Shown here one piece after another: positions 1-7,697 of a DNA stretch of 36,353 nt (its first letter is position 1; each line of letters starts with the position of its first letter). The DNA is from Acidobacteriota bacterium. GTDB taxonomy: Bacteria > Acidobacteriota > Terriglobia > Acidiferrales > UBA7541. The DNA is taken from the NCBI GenBank assembly GCA_023481105.1, contig JAMCWK010000021.1, positions 1 through 36,353 of the forward strand, written 5' to 3'. Made by a program: the position numbers and the translations under genes. The notes below the pieces were generated by a model. The model made no database searches and was not told where the DNA came from. It worked only from the letters and a program-made list of their open reading frames with translations.

Positions 1-91
1 TTTTGTGCCGCAAATCGGCCGCCGCCGACTGACCCTCGCTTCCCGCGAAATGCATCTCAAGTTTCAGGCTGGAATTCTCGCGATCTGTCAC
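1..91 (-). CDS. partial gene, unknown, start only
   Basis: A GTG start overlaps the stop codon of the upstream YkvA-type gene by four bases (GTGA), the usual sign of translational coupling. The frame stays open for 30 codons to the window edge and begins MTDRENSSLKLEMHF. No family can be recognised from so little sequence. It would be the third gene of a minus-strand operon with the YkvA-type protein and the amidinotransferase-fold protein. The overlap is seen directly; that the gene is real is inferred from the overlap and the open frame. Confidence 0.45.
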   Translation of the reverse strand, partial: MTDRENSSLKLEMHFAGSEGQSAAADLRHK

Positions 92-477
92 CTTGCTTCT
101 GCTTCCCACTCCTGAAACAGCTTCAAATCCTTGCTGATGGAGCGCAGCACAAACCCGATCACGCCGGCATCATCCAGATATCCCATTAGCGGCACAAAAT
201 CCGGCACTAGGTCGAACGGGTCCACGAAATAAATCACCGCCACCAGCGCGTACACGATCGTCTTCCACGGCACCACTTTGTATTGACCCTTTACCCAAGC
301 CCGCAGCAACCGCAACAGCGCGCCCAGGTCCTTCGCAAACTCTCCCACCAGTCCTTTTTCCCGCCGCGCTTTCCGCGCCGCCTCATCCAGCAAGTGCTCC
401 GTTTTTTTCTTGTCCTCCGCGTACACTCGTGCCGTTTTCCCCGCGGCCCTCACAAACTTTCTCAGCCCTCGCTTCAT
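88..477 (-). CDS. YkvA/DUF1232 family membrane protein
   Basis: Small membrane-associated protein of the YkvA (DUF1232) family, whose biochemical role is not established. The family signature YFVDPFDLVPDFVP lies at residues 83-96 counted from the chosen start and is followed by GYLDD; a hydrophobic stretch (about 72-85) runs into it. The N-terminal half is rich in Lys, Arg and Glu. The frame can be extended to a start at 561 (157 residues), but that extension (HHRDTEVAEVAQ...) is the translation of a dispersed intergenic repeat, so the ATG at 477 (129 residues) is preferred. It lies downstream of the amidinotransferase-fold gene and overlaps the next gene by four bases. Confidence 0.8.
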   Translation of the reverse strand: MKRGLRKFVRAAGKTARVYAEDKKKTEHLLDEAARKARREKGLVGEFAKDLGALLRLLRAWVKGQYKVVPWKTIVYALVAVIYFVDPFDLVPDFVPLMGYLDDAGVIGFVLRSISKDLKLFQEWEAEAR

Positions 478-484
478 CTCTGGA

Positions 485-524
485 CTCTGCGCAACCTCTG
501 CGACCTCTGTGTCTCTGTGGTGAA
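485..524. repeat. dispersed CTCTGTGTCTCTGTGGTGAA repeat
   Basis: Low-complexity intergenic sequence made of CTCTG-like units, containing CTCTGTGTCTCTGTGGTGAA. Sequences of this type, read on the other strand as CACCACAGAGACACAGAGG, recur in unrelated bacterial genomes. Here it sits in the spacer between the amidinotransferase-fold gene and the YkvA gene and could be translated as an N-terminal extension of the latter. Confidence 0.6.
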
Positions 525-567
525 GCTGTTTGCTTGCCTCTCTGAAAATCTGCCGTACCACATCAAC

Positions 568-1452
568 CTATTTCCCCCTGAGAATCGGCCTCGTCAAACA
601 CGTCGGCCCACCGCCGCCATTGATGGCCAGCTCGCTGCCGGGAAACGTCCGCACATCAAATCCCGCCGCTCGCAACCGCGCATTCGTCTTCGGATTTTCC
701 GCCAGCGCCAGCAACTTGCCGCCGCCCAATGAGAGCACGTTGCACGCCAGCGTCGCGCGCTCCGCCGCGTCGATTTCGATGAATCGCAAACCGCGCTCGC
801 GCAGCAGCAATTCCACCGTCTCCACCGCCAGCCACTCCAAATCCACCAGCGCCGTGCCCGGGTCGAGCATGCTCATCAGGCTCATCAAGTGCAGGCACAC
901 TTTCGGCCCGCCGCCATACGGCAAGGGCGCAGCCAGCACCTCCACACCATTCGGCGCCAGCAACGCGCGCAATTGCTCGATGCCCGCTGCGTTGGTGCGA
1001 TAACCTCGGCCGACAAGCAGTGTTTTCTCGTCGAGCCACACCATGTCGCCCGCTTCTGCCAATCCCGGCGCGGTGATTTCGCCGAGGACGGGAATTCCCA
1101 ACGCGCGATAGAACGCCGCGTGAGCCGCAGGCTCGCCGTCTCGCTCTGGCTTGCCCATGCGCTGGCAAATCGCGCCCCAGTCCGTCATCAGCGAAGGGTC
1201 GTGCGCGTACACCGCATCGAGCGTCAGCTCTTCGCTCGCCGGCAGCGCAATCACTTCGGCTCCGGCTGCTTCCAATTCCTGCCGCAGCGCCGCGTGCTGT
1301 TTTTGCGCTAACGCAAGATTCGGCTCGTGTGCATGACCCAGCTTTTTCCACTCTGCGATGCGCTCCGCCCTGCCCCATCCGGCATCGCGCGGCGAGCACA
1401 CCATCACCCGCTTCAATTTCCCTACCATCGAATTGCCGCCGAAGGCGCTCAT
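568..1452 (-). CDS. amidinotransferase / dimethylarginine hydrolase-like protein
   Basis: Member of the guanidino-group-modifying superfamily (amidinotransferase, arginine deiminase, dimethylarginine dimethylaminohydrolase; PF02274 type). The 294-residue length suits the DDAH-like branch. Visible landmarks are HDPSLMTD (84-91), EAGDMVWLDEKTLLVGRGYR (133-152), the catalytic-type His in CLHLMS (His188) and the C-terminal nucleophile-type Cys in GGGGPTCLTRPI (Cys285). These fit hydrolysis of a guanidino compound such as dimethylarginine through a covalent thiouronium intermediate; the substrate cannot be read from sequence. The start at 1452 has no strong ribosome binding site; an internal ATG at 1428 (MVGKLKRVMV) is a reasonable alternative. 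It is first in a minus-strand group with the YkvA gene. Confidence 0.85.
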   Translation of the reverse strand: MSAFGGNSMVGKLKRVMVCSPRDAGWGRAERIAEWKKLGHAHEPNLALAQKQHAALRQELEAAGAEVIALPASEELTLDAVYAHDPSLMTDWGAICQRMGKPERDGEPAAHAAFYRALGIPVLGEITAPGLAEAGDMVWLDEKTLLVGRGYRTNAAGIEQLRALLAPNGVEVLAAPLPYGGGPKVCLHLMSLMSMLDPGTALVDLEWLAVETVELLLRERGLRFIEIDAAERATLACNVLSLGGGKLLALAENPKTNARLRAAGFDVRTFPGSELAINGGGGPTCLTRPILRGK

Positions 1453-1463
1453 AAAATCAAAAA

Positions 1464-1483
1464 GGCGGACCGCACTGTCCGCC
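1464..1483. repeat. inverted repeat ahead of amidinotransferase gene
   Basis: Perfect 7-bp inverted repeat GGCGGAC / GTCCGCC around a 6-base loop, just upstream of the amidinotransferase-fold start. It could fold in the leader RNA close to the ribosome binding region or be one of the dispersed hairpins of this genome. It is followed by a run of repeated CACTCGCCACT-like words (about 1509-1540). Confidence 0.45.
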
Positions 1484-1545
1484 GGGCATTCTGCCTTGGA
1501 TTTCTATTCACTCGCCACTCATCACTTGCCACTCGCCACTAATTC

Positions 1546-1620
1546 TGGCTCCGGGGCCTGGACTCGAACCAGGATTCTCAGATCCAAAGTCTGATGTGCT
1601 GCCGATTGCACCACCCCGGA
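1546..1620 (-). tRNA. tRNA-Gln (anticodon TTG)
   Basis: Read on the minus strand it folds as a complete cloverleaf: acceptor TCCGGGG with CCCCGGA, D arm GTGC/GCAC, anticodon stem TCAGA/TCTGA with loop CTTTGGA (anticodon TTG, glutamine), T arm CCTGG-TTCGAGT-CCAGG, discriminator G and an encoded CCA at 1546-1548. It decodes CAA and, by wobble, CAG. Upstream on the same strand TGCTAGACT resembles an extended -10 element. Confidence 0.95.
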
Positions 1621-1719
1621 GCAGACCTTTCCAGTCTAGCAGACCTTTTGCTGATGTGTCGCGTGCCGGTTTGCCGCCCATTGCGCGCATCTGCTACTCT
1701 GTTTGCGCCCACTCGTCGC

Positions 1720-1809
<90 letters not shown>

Positions 1810-2026
1810 CTTTTCTATGCCACTTGTCTTCAAGAGCCTGCGAGGTGCATTTCAGCTTGGTGTCTATGGAACCTCTCAGCCAGACCCAATTTCTGCGACT
1901 GGGATGCGCTCGTGTACCGCGGGAATAAGAGTTTGTGGTTAACCCACTCCCGCGCGGCACTCAAATTGTAGACCTCGCGTCACCCCGGAGCTGGGCTGCC
2001 GCAATCTGAGTTTGTGAAACCGCGTT

Positions 2027-2686
2027 TCAGTTCACAACTAGGGTGACGGTTTGCGTGTGGCTGGTGCTGCCGGACGTGGCAGTGACCGTGATTGTGTAGG
2101 TGTCGGTGGGCGTGCCCACCGGATTGGTCTGCGCAAGCGGCCTGCTCGTGGCTTCCGATCCGCCGCCGCAGGCCACCAGCGTCCCCACCAGCAGGAGCAG
2201 AACCGCGAAGAGCGCGAGGCAAGAACGATGCTGCGGTCGGCTTCTCCAAGACGCGAGCAGGAGGCCGAACGGCATGAGCCAGCACGCAAAGACACCGACG
2301 GATGCTTGTGGGGACATTGCAAGGGTGCGGGAGGTGGTCGTGACGGTCAACACAGTTGTGGCGGCGCCGCCCGCGGGACTGACCGAAGCCGGATTGAACG
2401 CGCACGCCGCGCCTTGCGGCACGCCCGAAGTGCACGCAAAGGACACGGCCCCCGCGAACCTGGGCTGCCCCGCCACTTCAATCGTGAATTGCGCCGACTG
2501 TCCTGCGGTGACGGTTCGCGGCCCCGGCGGAGTGCCGAAGCCGAACTCCTGTTGCAGGTTGAACGTCGCCGTAGCCGTCTCCGCCGCCGCCGTCGAGTAG
2601 AGCGCCAGCGCCACCATCGCAACGAAAAAATTCCTCCACTCGGGCTTGTCCAGCCCCTCCCACCACTGTTGTACCAGCGAGCTCAC
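2027..2686 (-). CDS. exported Ig-like protein, duplicate of neighbour's C-terminus
   Basis: A 219-residue protein with an N-terminal hydrophobic segment (about 18-36) that may be a signal peptide, one Ig-like/BACON-type beta domain (about 50-118, with FACTSGVPQGAACAFNP), a second pair of hydrophobic stretches (about 128-172), a GCGG-like CGGGS segment after LLLVGTLVA, and a C-terminal beta strand region TYTITVTATSGS. The same order, with related wording (FTCTGLPVGGSCAFNP; TGCGG; VNAVSGSTT), forms the end of the large SBBP protein just upstream on the same strand, so this looks like a duplicated C-terminal module. The start codon is GTG with AGG about nine bases ahead. Function unknown; probably cell-envelope anchored. 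A short palindrome TGAAAC-CGC-GTTTCA (2015-2029) spans its stop. Confidence 0.6.
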   Translation of the reverse strand: MSSLVQQWWEGLDKPEWRNFFVAMVALALYSTAAAETATATFNLQQEFGFGTPPGPRTVTAGQSAQFTIEVAGQPRFAGAVSFACTSGVPQGAACAFNPASVSPAGGAATTVLTVTTTSRTLAMSPQASVGVFACWLMPFGLLLASWRSRPQHRSCLALFAVLLLLVGTLVACGGGSEATSRPLAQTNPVGTPTDTYTITVTATSGSTSHTQTVTLVVN

Positions 2687-2943
2687 GTGGCTTTACCTGT
2701 CGCCCAGCGTCGTTCCTGCGACGACTGGTTCTGCCACACCCTCGCCCGGCTAGCTGCATCTCCCTTTGTGTGTCCTTCAACTCTTGTCTCTTTCCATCCG
2801 CGCAATTCGAATATCGAATATCGATTTTCGAACATCGCACATGCGGCACGGCGGCTCTCAGCGCGACCGCGTGCGGTCTGCCCGCCGTTTTCTTAGCCCG
2901 GTCGGCCGGACCGTCGTGGGGGTAAGCGGCCGGTCGTCTGCGG

Positions 2944-5900
2944 CTACTTCACCACAGTGATGGTGAAGACCATTGAAGTGGTGGTGGAGCCGGAGACGGC
3001 GTTTACCGTCACCTGCACCTGAGGCGGCGGTGGCGGTGGCTGGTTCGCGATGCCCCCGCAGCCGGTGAAAGCAACCAGGAACAAGACCAGCGCAAGCGTC
3101 ATTCCCACTCGACTGAGCTGCGCCCGACTCATTCGCCACATGGGGACTGCGCACACCGCCATCATCGCCAGTGCCGCAACGACGAAAAACGGCGACGCGG
3201 GATATTCCGCCGGGGGAACATACCGCGAGATTCCGGCGAATGAACCCCCCACATTGATGGCTACGGCCACCGCCGTCGCCCCGCTGCCCGCCGGCACGGA
3301 GGGGGGATTAAACGCGCAACTCCCGCCGACCGGCAGTCCAGTGCAAGTGAACGTGATGGGAGAGCTGAGCGCGCCGGCCTGGTTGACGGTCAGCGTGAAA
3401 TTCGCCGTGCCGCCCGGAGACACGCTGGCGCTGTTGCTCGACGCAGCCATCGAAATGGAGTTCACAGTTTGCGCCAGCGCGATGGAAGTGCTGCTGCCGG
3501 AGTTCGCATCGCCGGAATACGCCGCGGTGATGGTGTGCGTGCCCCCCGTCAAGCTGGAAATGGGAAGTGTGGCAGTTCCGTTGTTGAGCGTGCCCGTGCC
3601 CAATGTCGTGCCGCCATCCATGAACGTCACCGTGCCGGCGGCTGTGGACGGGCTTACCGTCGCCGTGAACGTGACCGCCTGCCCCGCGTTCGACGGGTTC
3701 GGCGAAGAACTGAGGGTCGTCGTGGTGCTAATTTTGACGACGTCCTGCACCAGCGCAGTGGAGGTACTGGCATTGTGCGTGGCGTCGCCGACATAGTCGG
3801 CGGTCAAGGAGTGCGAGCCAGCCGTCAACGTGGATGTGGAAAAGATGGCTATGCCGCCACTGAGCGTGACCGTGCCCAGAGCAGTGCTGCCATCCAGAAA
3901 CGTCACTGTGCCGGTGGCCGTGGACGGGCTCACCGTCGCCGTAAACGTCACGCCTTGCCCGGCGTCAGATGGGTTGAGCGAGGAACCCAGCGTGGTGGCC
4001 GTAGACAGTTTGTTCACCGTCTGCGGCAGCACGGCGGACTCGCTGCCCTCGTAATCTGCGTCACCCCTATAAACCGCCACGATGGACTGAGCACCCGCGG
4101 CCAGTGCGGACGTGCTGACGCTCGCCACGCCATTCGCATTCAAAGACGCTGTTCCGAGTAGCGTGTCCGGGACAACGTCCCAGAATTCCACGATTCCCGT
4201 GGCCGAGGCCGGGCTCACCGTAGCCGTGAAGGTGACAAACTGCCCGACCGTGGAGGGGTTGAGGGAAGAGACCATCATAGTGGTAGTCGTCAGTCCGATG
4301 CCCGTCCCGCTCAAAGCTACTTTACCCGGACTGCCCGCGGCGTCGTGCGTGATGCTCAGTGTGCCGGAGCGATTGCCCCGCGCTGTGGGCGTGAACGTGA
4401 CGTTGACGTCGCAAGCGGAATTCATCGTCAAGGTCCCGCCGCAATTGTTGGATTGCGCGAAATCACCGGACACACTGATTTGCAGGATGCCCAGATCGCC
4501 CGTGCCTGTATTTTTCAGCGTCACAAGCTGCGCCGCGCTGGTGGTCCTGATGTCCCGCGCGGGGAACACGACGGAGTTGGTGGAAAATGTCAACACCGCG
4601 CTGCTCGTGCCCGTCCCGCTCAGGGGTACGGAATGCGGGCTGCCCGCGGCATCATGGGTGATGCTGAGTGTGCCGGCCAGTGCTCCGATGCTTGTCGGCG
4701 CAAACGTCACGTCAATCACGCAGTTTCCGCCGCCTGTAACGCTCGTGCCGCAATTGTTGCTCTGCGCGAAATCGCCGCTCACGGAAATGTCGGAGACATT
4801 CAGCGTGGCGCTGCCCATGTTGCGCAGCAGCACGCTTTGCGCTCCGCTCGTGGTGCCCACCGTCTGCGGCGCAAACGTCACACTCGCCTTGTCAAACGCA
4901 ATTCCCGGAGCAGCCTGTGGGCTGATCTTGGCCGCAAAGCCGCTTCCAGACGTGCGCAGGGCGTCCGGCGTAAATGGAAAACCAGAGCCTGTCATTCCAG
5001 TCACGTAGGCATTGCCGGCGGCGTCCAAGGCGATGCTGGTTCCAAAATCATCGGAATTCGCGCTGCCCAGGTAAGTCGAGTAAACCAGCGCGGAGCCGCT
5101 GGCGTTGAGTTGCGGCGCCATCGCGTCCGAGCAAGCGTAGTAGTAATAGAAGTAGCTGCCGCATTCGCCGCCTCCCGCCGCGCCTTGCACAGCGGCTACC
5201 GTCGGGAAGTTCGTCGAGTAGGTGTAGCCGGTCAAATACGCGTTGCCTGCGCTGTCCAGGGCGATTCCGCGCGCGCCGTCGCTATGGTGTCCTCCGACAT
5301 AGCTCGAGTACACCAGCGTGGCGCCTCCCGCGTTCACTTTGGTCACAAAAACATCCGTACCACCGGCGTTCGTAGTTTGAAACGCTCCCACCGTGGTTGG
5401 AAAATTCGAGGATGCGGTTTCTCCGGCTACGTAAGCGTTACCGGCGCTGTCCACCGCGATGCCATGGCCGGTTTCCCAGGAATTTCCGCCCAGGTACGTG
5501 GAATAAACCAGCGCGGCGCCCGACGCGTTCAGCTTGCTCACAAATGCGTCAGAATCATTTCCGCAGCTTGCGCAGGAAGCTTGAATCGGGCTGGCTGTCG
5601 GGAAGTTTGCGGATTCTGTAGAACCAGTCACAAACGCATTGCCGGAGGAATCCGCGGCAATCGAGTAAGCAGCTTCGCTCTTGCTGCCGCCGAGAAACGT
5701 CGAGTACAGCAGCGAAGCCGCTCCGGATTGCGAGGAGTCCACTTTGGCCGCAAATGCGTCTTGACTGCCCCCGTAAACCGTTTGAAACGCTCCTGTGGTT
5801 GTCGGGAAATCGGAAGAAGTGGTTGCTCCCGCCAGCAGGACATGGCCGGAAAAATCAATGGCCAGTCCCAAAGCACGGTCGGATCCCTGCCCGCCCAGGT

Positions 5901-7182
5901 ACGTCGAGTAAAGAAGCTGCGCCCCGGCCGCGTCCAGCTTGGCAAGGAATGCGTTGCGATCATTTCCAGCGAGCGTCGTCTGGAATGCATTCATCACGGG
6001 AAAGTCCAGGGAGTCCGTCTCGCCCGCTACAAAAATGTTCCCGTTGGTGTCGATCGCGATGCTGTGCCCCAGGTCCACAGAGCTTCCTCCCAGATACGTG
6101 GCGAAGAGCAGCGTGGTGCCGCTGGCGTCGAGCTTAGCGATGAATGCATCTTCAAAGCTCGCTCCGGCTTTCGACGATTGCAATGCGCCCGGAGTTGTTG
6201 GGAAATTGACGGACGAAGTGAATCCCGCCAAGTAGCTGTTGCCAGCCGAATCGATGGCGATCGCGCGAACATCTCCGTCAATCTGCGCCGCGTAGGACAG
6301 CACGGGGTCAATCCGCAGTGGTTTGTTGGCGTCGTACTCGCCGAGCGCGAACCCTGCCTCGCCGTTCTTGTCTAGCGTGTACGAGCATTCGACACTGCGC
6401 GCGCCCCCGCCCGCTCCCTGTATGGCGACCGGCTTGTGCATCACCACGCGGCCCTGGCCGGTTTGCACCACCAGGTTTCCGCGCTTGTTTACCTCCAATT
6501 TCTTCGCGCCTTGCACGGTCATGCGGATGGCCCGCGGCTCCGCGCCAGGTTTTACGATGAAGTCGTACTCCAGTTGCTGGCCCTTGCCGTAGTACAGCAA
6601 GTCCACGCCGGGATACACCTCGCGATAACGCACGCGCGCGAAGTGCGGCACGCCGGTAATCCACTTCTGCGGATCGTTGCCCAGCAAATAGTTGCTGTAG
6701 CCCGGCAGGCGCTCCTCTCCTTCCATTTTAGGAGCCGGGTTCCCGCCGGGAAACTGGAATCGCAGCACAGTCATCTCCGCATTGTGCTGCGGCTCCTTTT
6801 TGGCTCCGGCCTCGCGCGTCGTGCGCTGGCGTTGCTTTCCTGGCTGTCTGGCTTTCCCGTTGAGAACCAGCACCGGCTCCCCGCGTTCGCCGAGCAGCAA
6901 AGAATACCCTCCGCCGCGCGCCAGAAATTTCGTCTCGCCCCCGGCTTGTCCCTGGTTCACTTCAAAACTCACCGGAAGTTGTGCATACCGCGCCGTCGCC
7001 TGCGCCGAGCCCACTTTGGCTGGCTTGGGTATCCAACTCACCCAGATCACCAGCGCAAGCGCACCCACGAAGCTCAGTTTTCGCACCCACCCTCGCCGCC
7101 AGAACCACACCAGTGTCTCAACTATGGATTTCCCATCATCGCTCCCTTTGGTCAGTCCGGATAGCATTCCGAGTTTGCTCAT
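2944..7182 (-). CDS. giant SBBP-repeat / Ig-like surface protein
   Basis: A 1412-residue predicted exported protein. In order: an N-terminal hydrophobic segment (about 38-52); a beta-rich domain of the kind that precedes SBBP repeats (FEVNQGQ to KPVAIQ, about 70-270); about eight SBBP beta-propeller repeats (about 290-740), each built on YSTYLGG...G.AIDSAGN.Y..G.T.S..FPT; two choice-of-anchor D/ASPM-like modules, each with SGDFAQSNNCG and LSITHDAAGSP (about 745-950); three Ig-like Big_3_5 repeats with TFTATVSP and Y.GDA (about 955-1220); and a BACON-like C-terminus with an internal membrane segment and FTGCGG. ATG 7182 is chosen because GGGAGG lies seven bases ahead; the frame could extend to 7257. 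Such proteins are usually surface-exposed and of unknown ligand. It follows two tiny genes at 16- and 21-base spacing. Confidence 0.85.
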   Translation of the reverse strand: MSKLGMLSGLTKGSDDGKSIVETLVWFWRRGWVRKLSFVGALALVIWVSWIPKPAKVGSAQATARYAQLPVSFEVNQGQAGGETKFLARGGGYSLLLGERGEPVLVLNGKARQPGKQRQRTTREAGAKKEPQHNAEMTVLRFQFPGGNPAPKMEGEERLPGYSNYLLGNDPQKWITGVPHFARVRYREVYPGVDLLYYGKGQQLEYDFIVKPGAEPRAIRMTVQGAKKLEVNKRGNLVVQTGQGRVVMHKPVAIQGAGGGARSVECSYTLDKNGEAGFALGEYDANKPLRIDPVLSYAAQIDGDVRAIAIDSAGNSYLAGFTSSVNFPTTPGALQSSKAGASFEDAFIAKLDASGTTLLFATYLGGSSVDLGHSIAIDTNGNIFVAGETDSLDFPVMNAFQTTLAGNDRNAFLAKLDAAGAQLLYSTYLGGQGSDRALGLAIDFSGHVLLAGATTSSDFPTTTGAFQTVYGGSQDAFAAKVDSSQSGAASLLYSTFLGGSKSEAAYSIAADSSGNAFVTGSTESANFPTASPIQASCASCGNDSDAFVSKLNASGAALVYSTYLGGNSWETGHGIAVDSAGNAYVAGETASSNFPTTVGAFQTTNAGGTDVFVTKVNAGGATLVYSSYVGGHHSDGARGIALDSAGNAYLTGYTYSTNFPTVAAVQGAAGGGECGSYFYYYYACSDAMAPQLNASGSALVYSTYLGSANSDDFGTSIALDAAGNAYVTGMTGSGFPFTPDALRTSGSGFAAKISPQAAPGIAFDKASVTFAPQTVGTTSGAQSVLLRNMGSATLNVSDISVSGDFAQSNNCGTSVTGGGNCVIDVTFAPTSIGALAGTLSITHDAAGSPHSVPLSGTGTSSAVLTFSTNSVVFPARDIRTTSAAQLVTLKNTGTGDLGILQISVSGDFAQSNNCGGTLTMNSACDVNVTFTPTARGNRSGTLSITHDAAGSPGKVALSGTGIGLTTTTMMVSSLNPSTVGQFVTFTATVSPASATGIVEFWDVVPDTLLGTASLNANGVASVSTSALAAGAQSIVAVYRGDADYEGSESAVLPQTVNKLSTATTLGSSLNPSDAGQGVTFTATVSPSTATGTVTFLDGSTALGTVTLSGGIAIFSTSTLTAGSHSLTADYVGDATHNASTSTALVQDVVKISTTTTLSSSPNPSNAGQAVTFTATVSPSTAAGTVTFMDGGTTLGTGTLNNGTATLPISSLTGGTHTITAAYSGDANSGSSTSIALAQTVNSISMAASSNSASVSPGGTANFTLTVNQAGALSSPITFTCTGLPVGGSCAFNPPSVPAGSGATAVAVAINVGGSFAGISRYVPPAEYPASPFFVVAALAMMAVCAVPMWRMSRAQLSRVGMTLALVLFLVAFTGCGGIANQPPPPPPQVQVTVNAVSGSTTTSMVFTITVVK

Positions 7183-7198
7183 CGTTGCCTCCCGGCAC

Positions 7199-7387
7199 CT
7201 AAGTGCCTTCAAAATTGCTTCCGCGCTTCGGTGCGCGGCTGAAATTCGCCCGCTCACCCGTGGCGCTGCGCGGACCCTGCGGAATCTGCGCGTGCACCGC
7301 TGTTGCGGTCCGCGGCAGCGCGGCGAACAAGGCGCCTTGCCTGCTAGCCTTCATGCCAACCACCTCATACGGAGCAGTCACGCTCAT
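7199..7387 (-). CDS. small 62-residue protein, unknown
   Basis: A 62-residue frame starting MSVTAPYEVVGMKASRQG with GGGAG at the right distance before its ATG. It ends 16 bases before the start of the giant SBBP protein and begins 21 bases after the 69-residue gene, so the three read as one tightly packed operon. No membrane segment, cysteine or known motif is seen; the C-terminal half is basic and rich in Arg, Pro and Gly. The opposite strand has a longer frame here, but it lacks a matching ribosome binding site. Real on the strength of spacing and ribosome binding site; function unknown. Confidence 0.45.
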   Translation of the reverse strand: MSVTAPYEVVGMKASRQGALFAALPRTATAVHAQIPQGPRSATGERANFSRAPKRGSNFEGT

Positions 7388-7408
7388 TCCACTTCTCCCT
7401 CGTGCAAT

Positions 7409-7618
7409 TCAATACGTGATGCGCTTGCAATGCGGGCACGGCCACACGGTGACAAAGACGACGGCCTCATCCGGCCGGCGGATTTCCGCCAGTTGCGGAG
7501 CGATGCGATTTCCGCAGCAGACTCGCAGCAGCCGGGGATCGAGATCGTTCACGGACTCGGCGCCGCGGGCAGTTGGTTGAACTGCAGGGTTCGTGTCGGC
7601 TTGTTGTTCGCTGCGCAT
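7409..7618 (-). CDS. small Cys-rich protein, possible zinc ribbon
   Basis: A 69-residue frame starting MRSEQQADTNPAVQ behind a full AGGAGG at about five to six bases. Its C-terminal half holds two cysteine clusters, VCCGN and WPCPHCKR, about 30 residues apart, with LLRVCC and FVTVWPCPHC suggesting two zinc knuckles of a zinc ribbon. The longer frame start at 7744 is not preferred because it would overlap the upstream PD40 gene. It sits between the PD40 gene and the 62-residue gene and may be a regulator or a structural accessory for the surface-protein operon. No family was recognised with certainty. Confidence 0.5.
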   Translation of the reverse strand: MRSEQQADTNPAVQPTARGAESVNDLDPRLLRVCCGNRIAPQLAEIRRPDEAVVFVTVWPCPHCKRITY

Positions 7619-7642
7619 CGGTTTTCCTCCTGCACCTCCGTG

Positions 7643-7671
7643 GCGGGCAGACCGTGTTGCGGTCTGCCCGC
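7643..7671. terminator. 11-bp perfect hairpin between PD40 gene and small genes
   Basis: GCGGGCAGACC (7643-7653), a 7-base loop and GGTCTGCCCGC (7661-7671) form a perfect 11-bp stem. It lies just after the PD40 stop codon and just before the ribosome binding site of the 69-residue gene. No run of T follows, so it may be a weak terminator, an mRNA-stabilising hairpin or a dispersed repeat rather than a classical terminator. Confidence 0.45.
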
Positions 7672-7697
7672 TCGCAACATGCCAGACTTCTCGTGCC

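Noticed and set aside
1508-1690. Minus-strand frame across the tRNA-Gln
   Set aside because: It overlaps the whole tRNA-Gln gene and has no protein-like composition or motif.
4345-6375. Plus-strand 676-residue frame
   Set aside because: It is the reverse of the SBBP repeat region; its repeats mirror those of the real gene.
7203-7580. Plus-strand 125-residue frame over the two tiny genes
   Set aside because: No ribosome binding site, whereas both minus-strand frames have one and fit the operon spacing.
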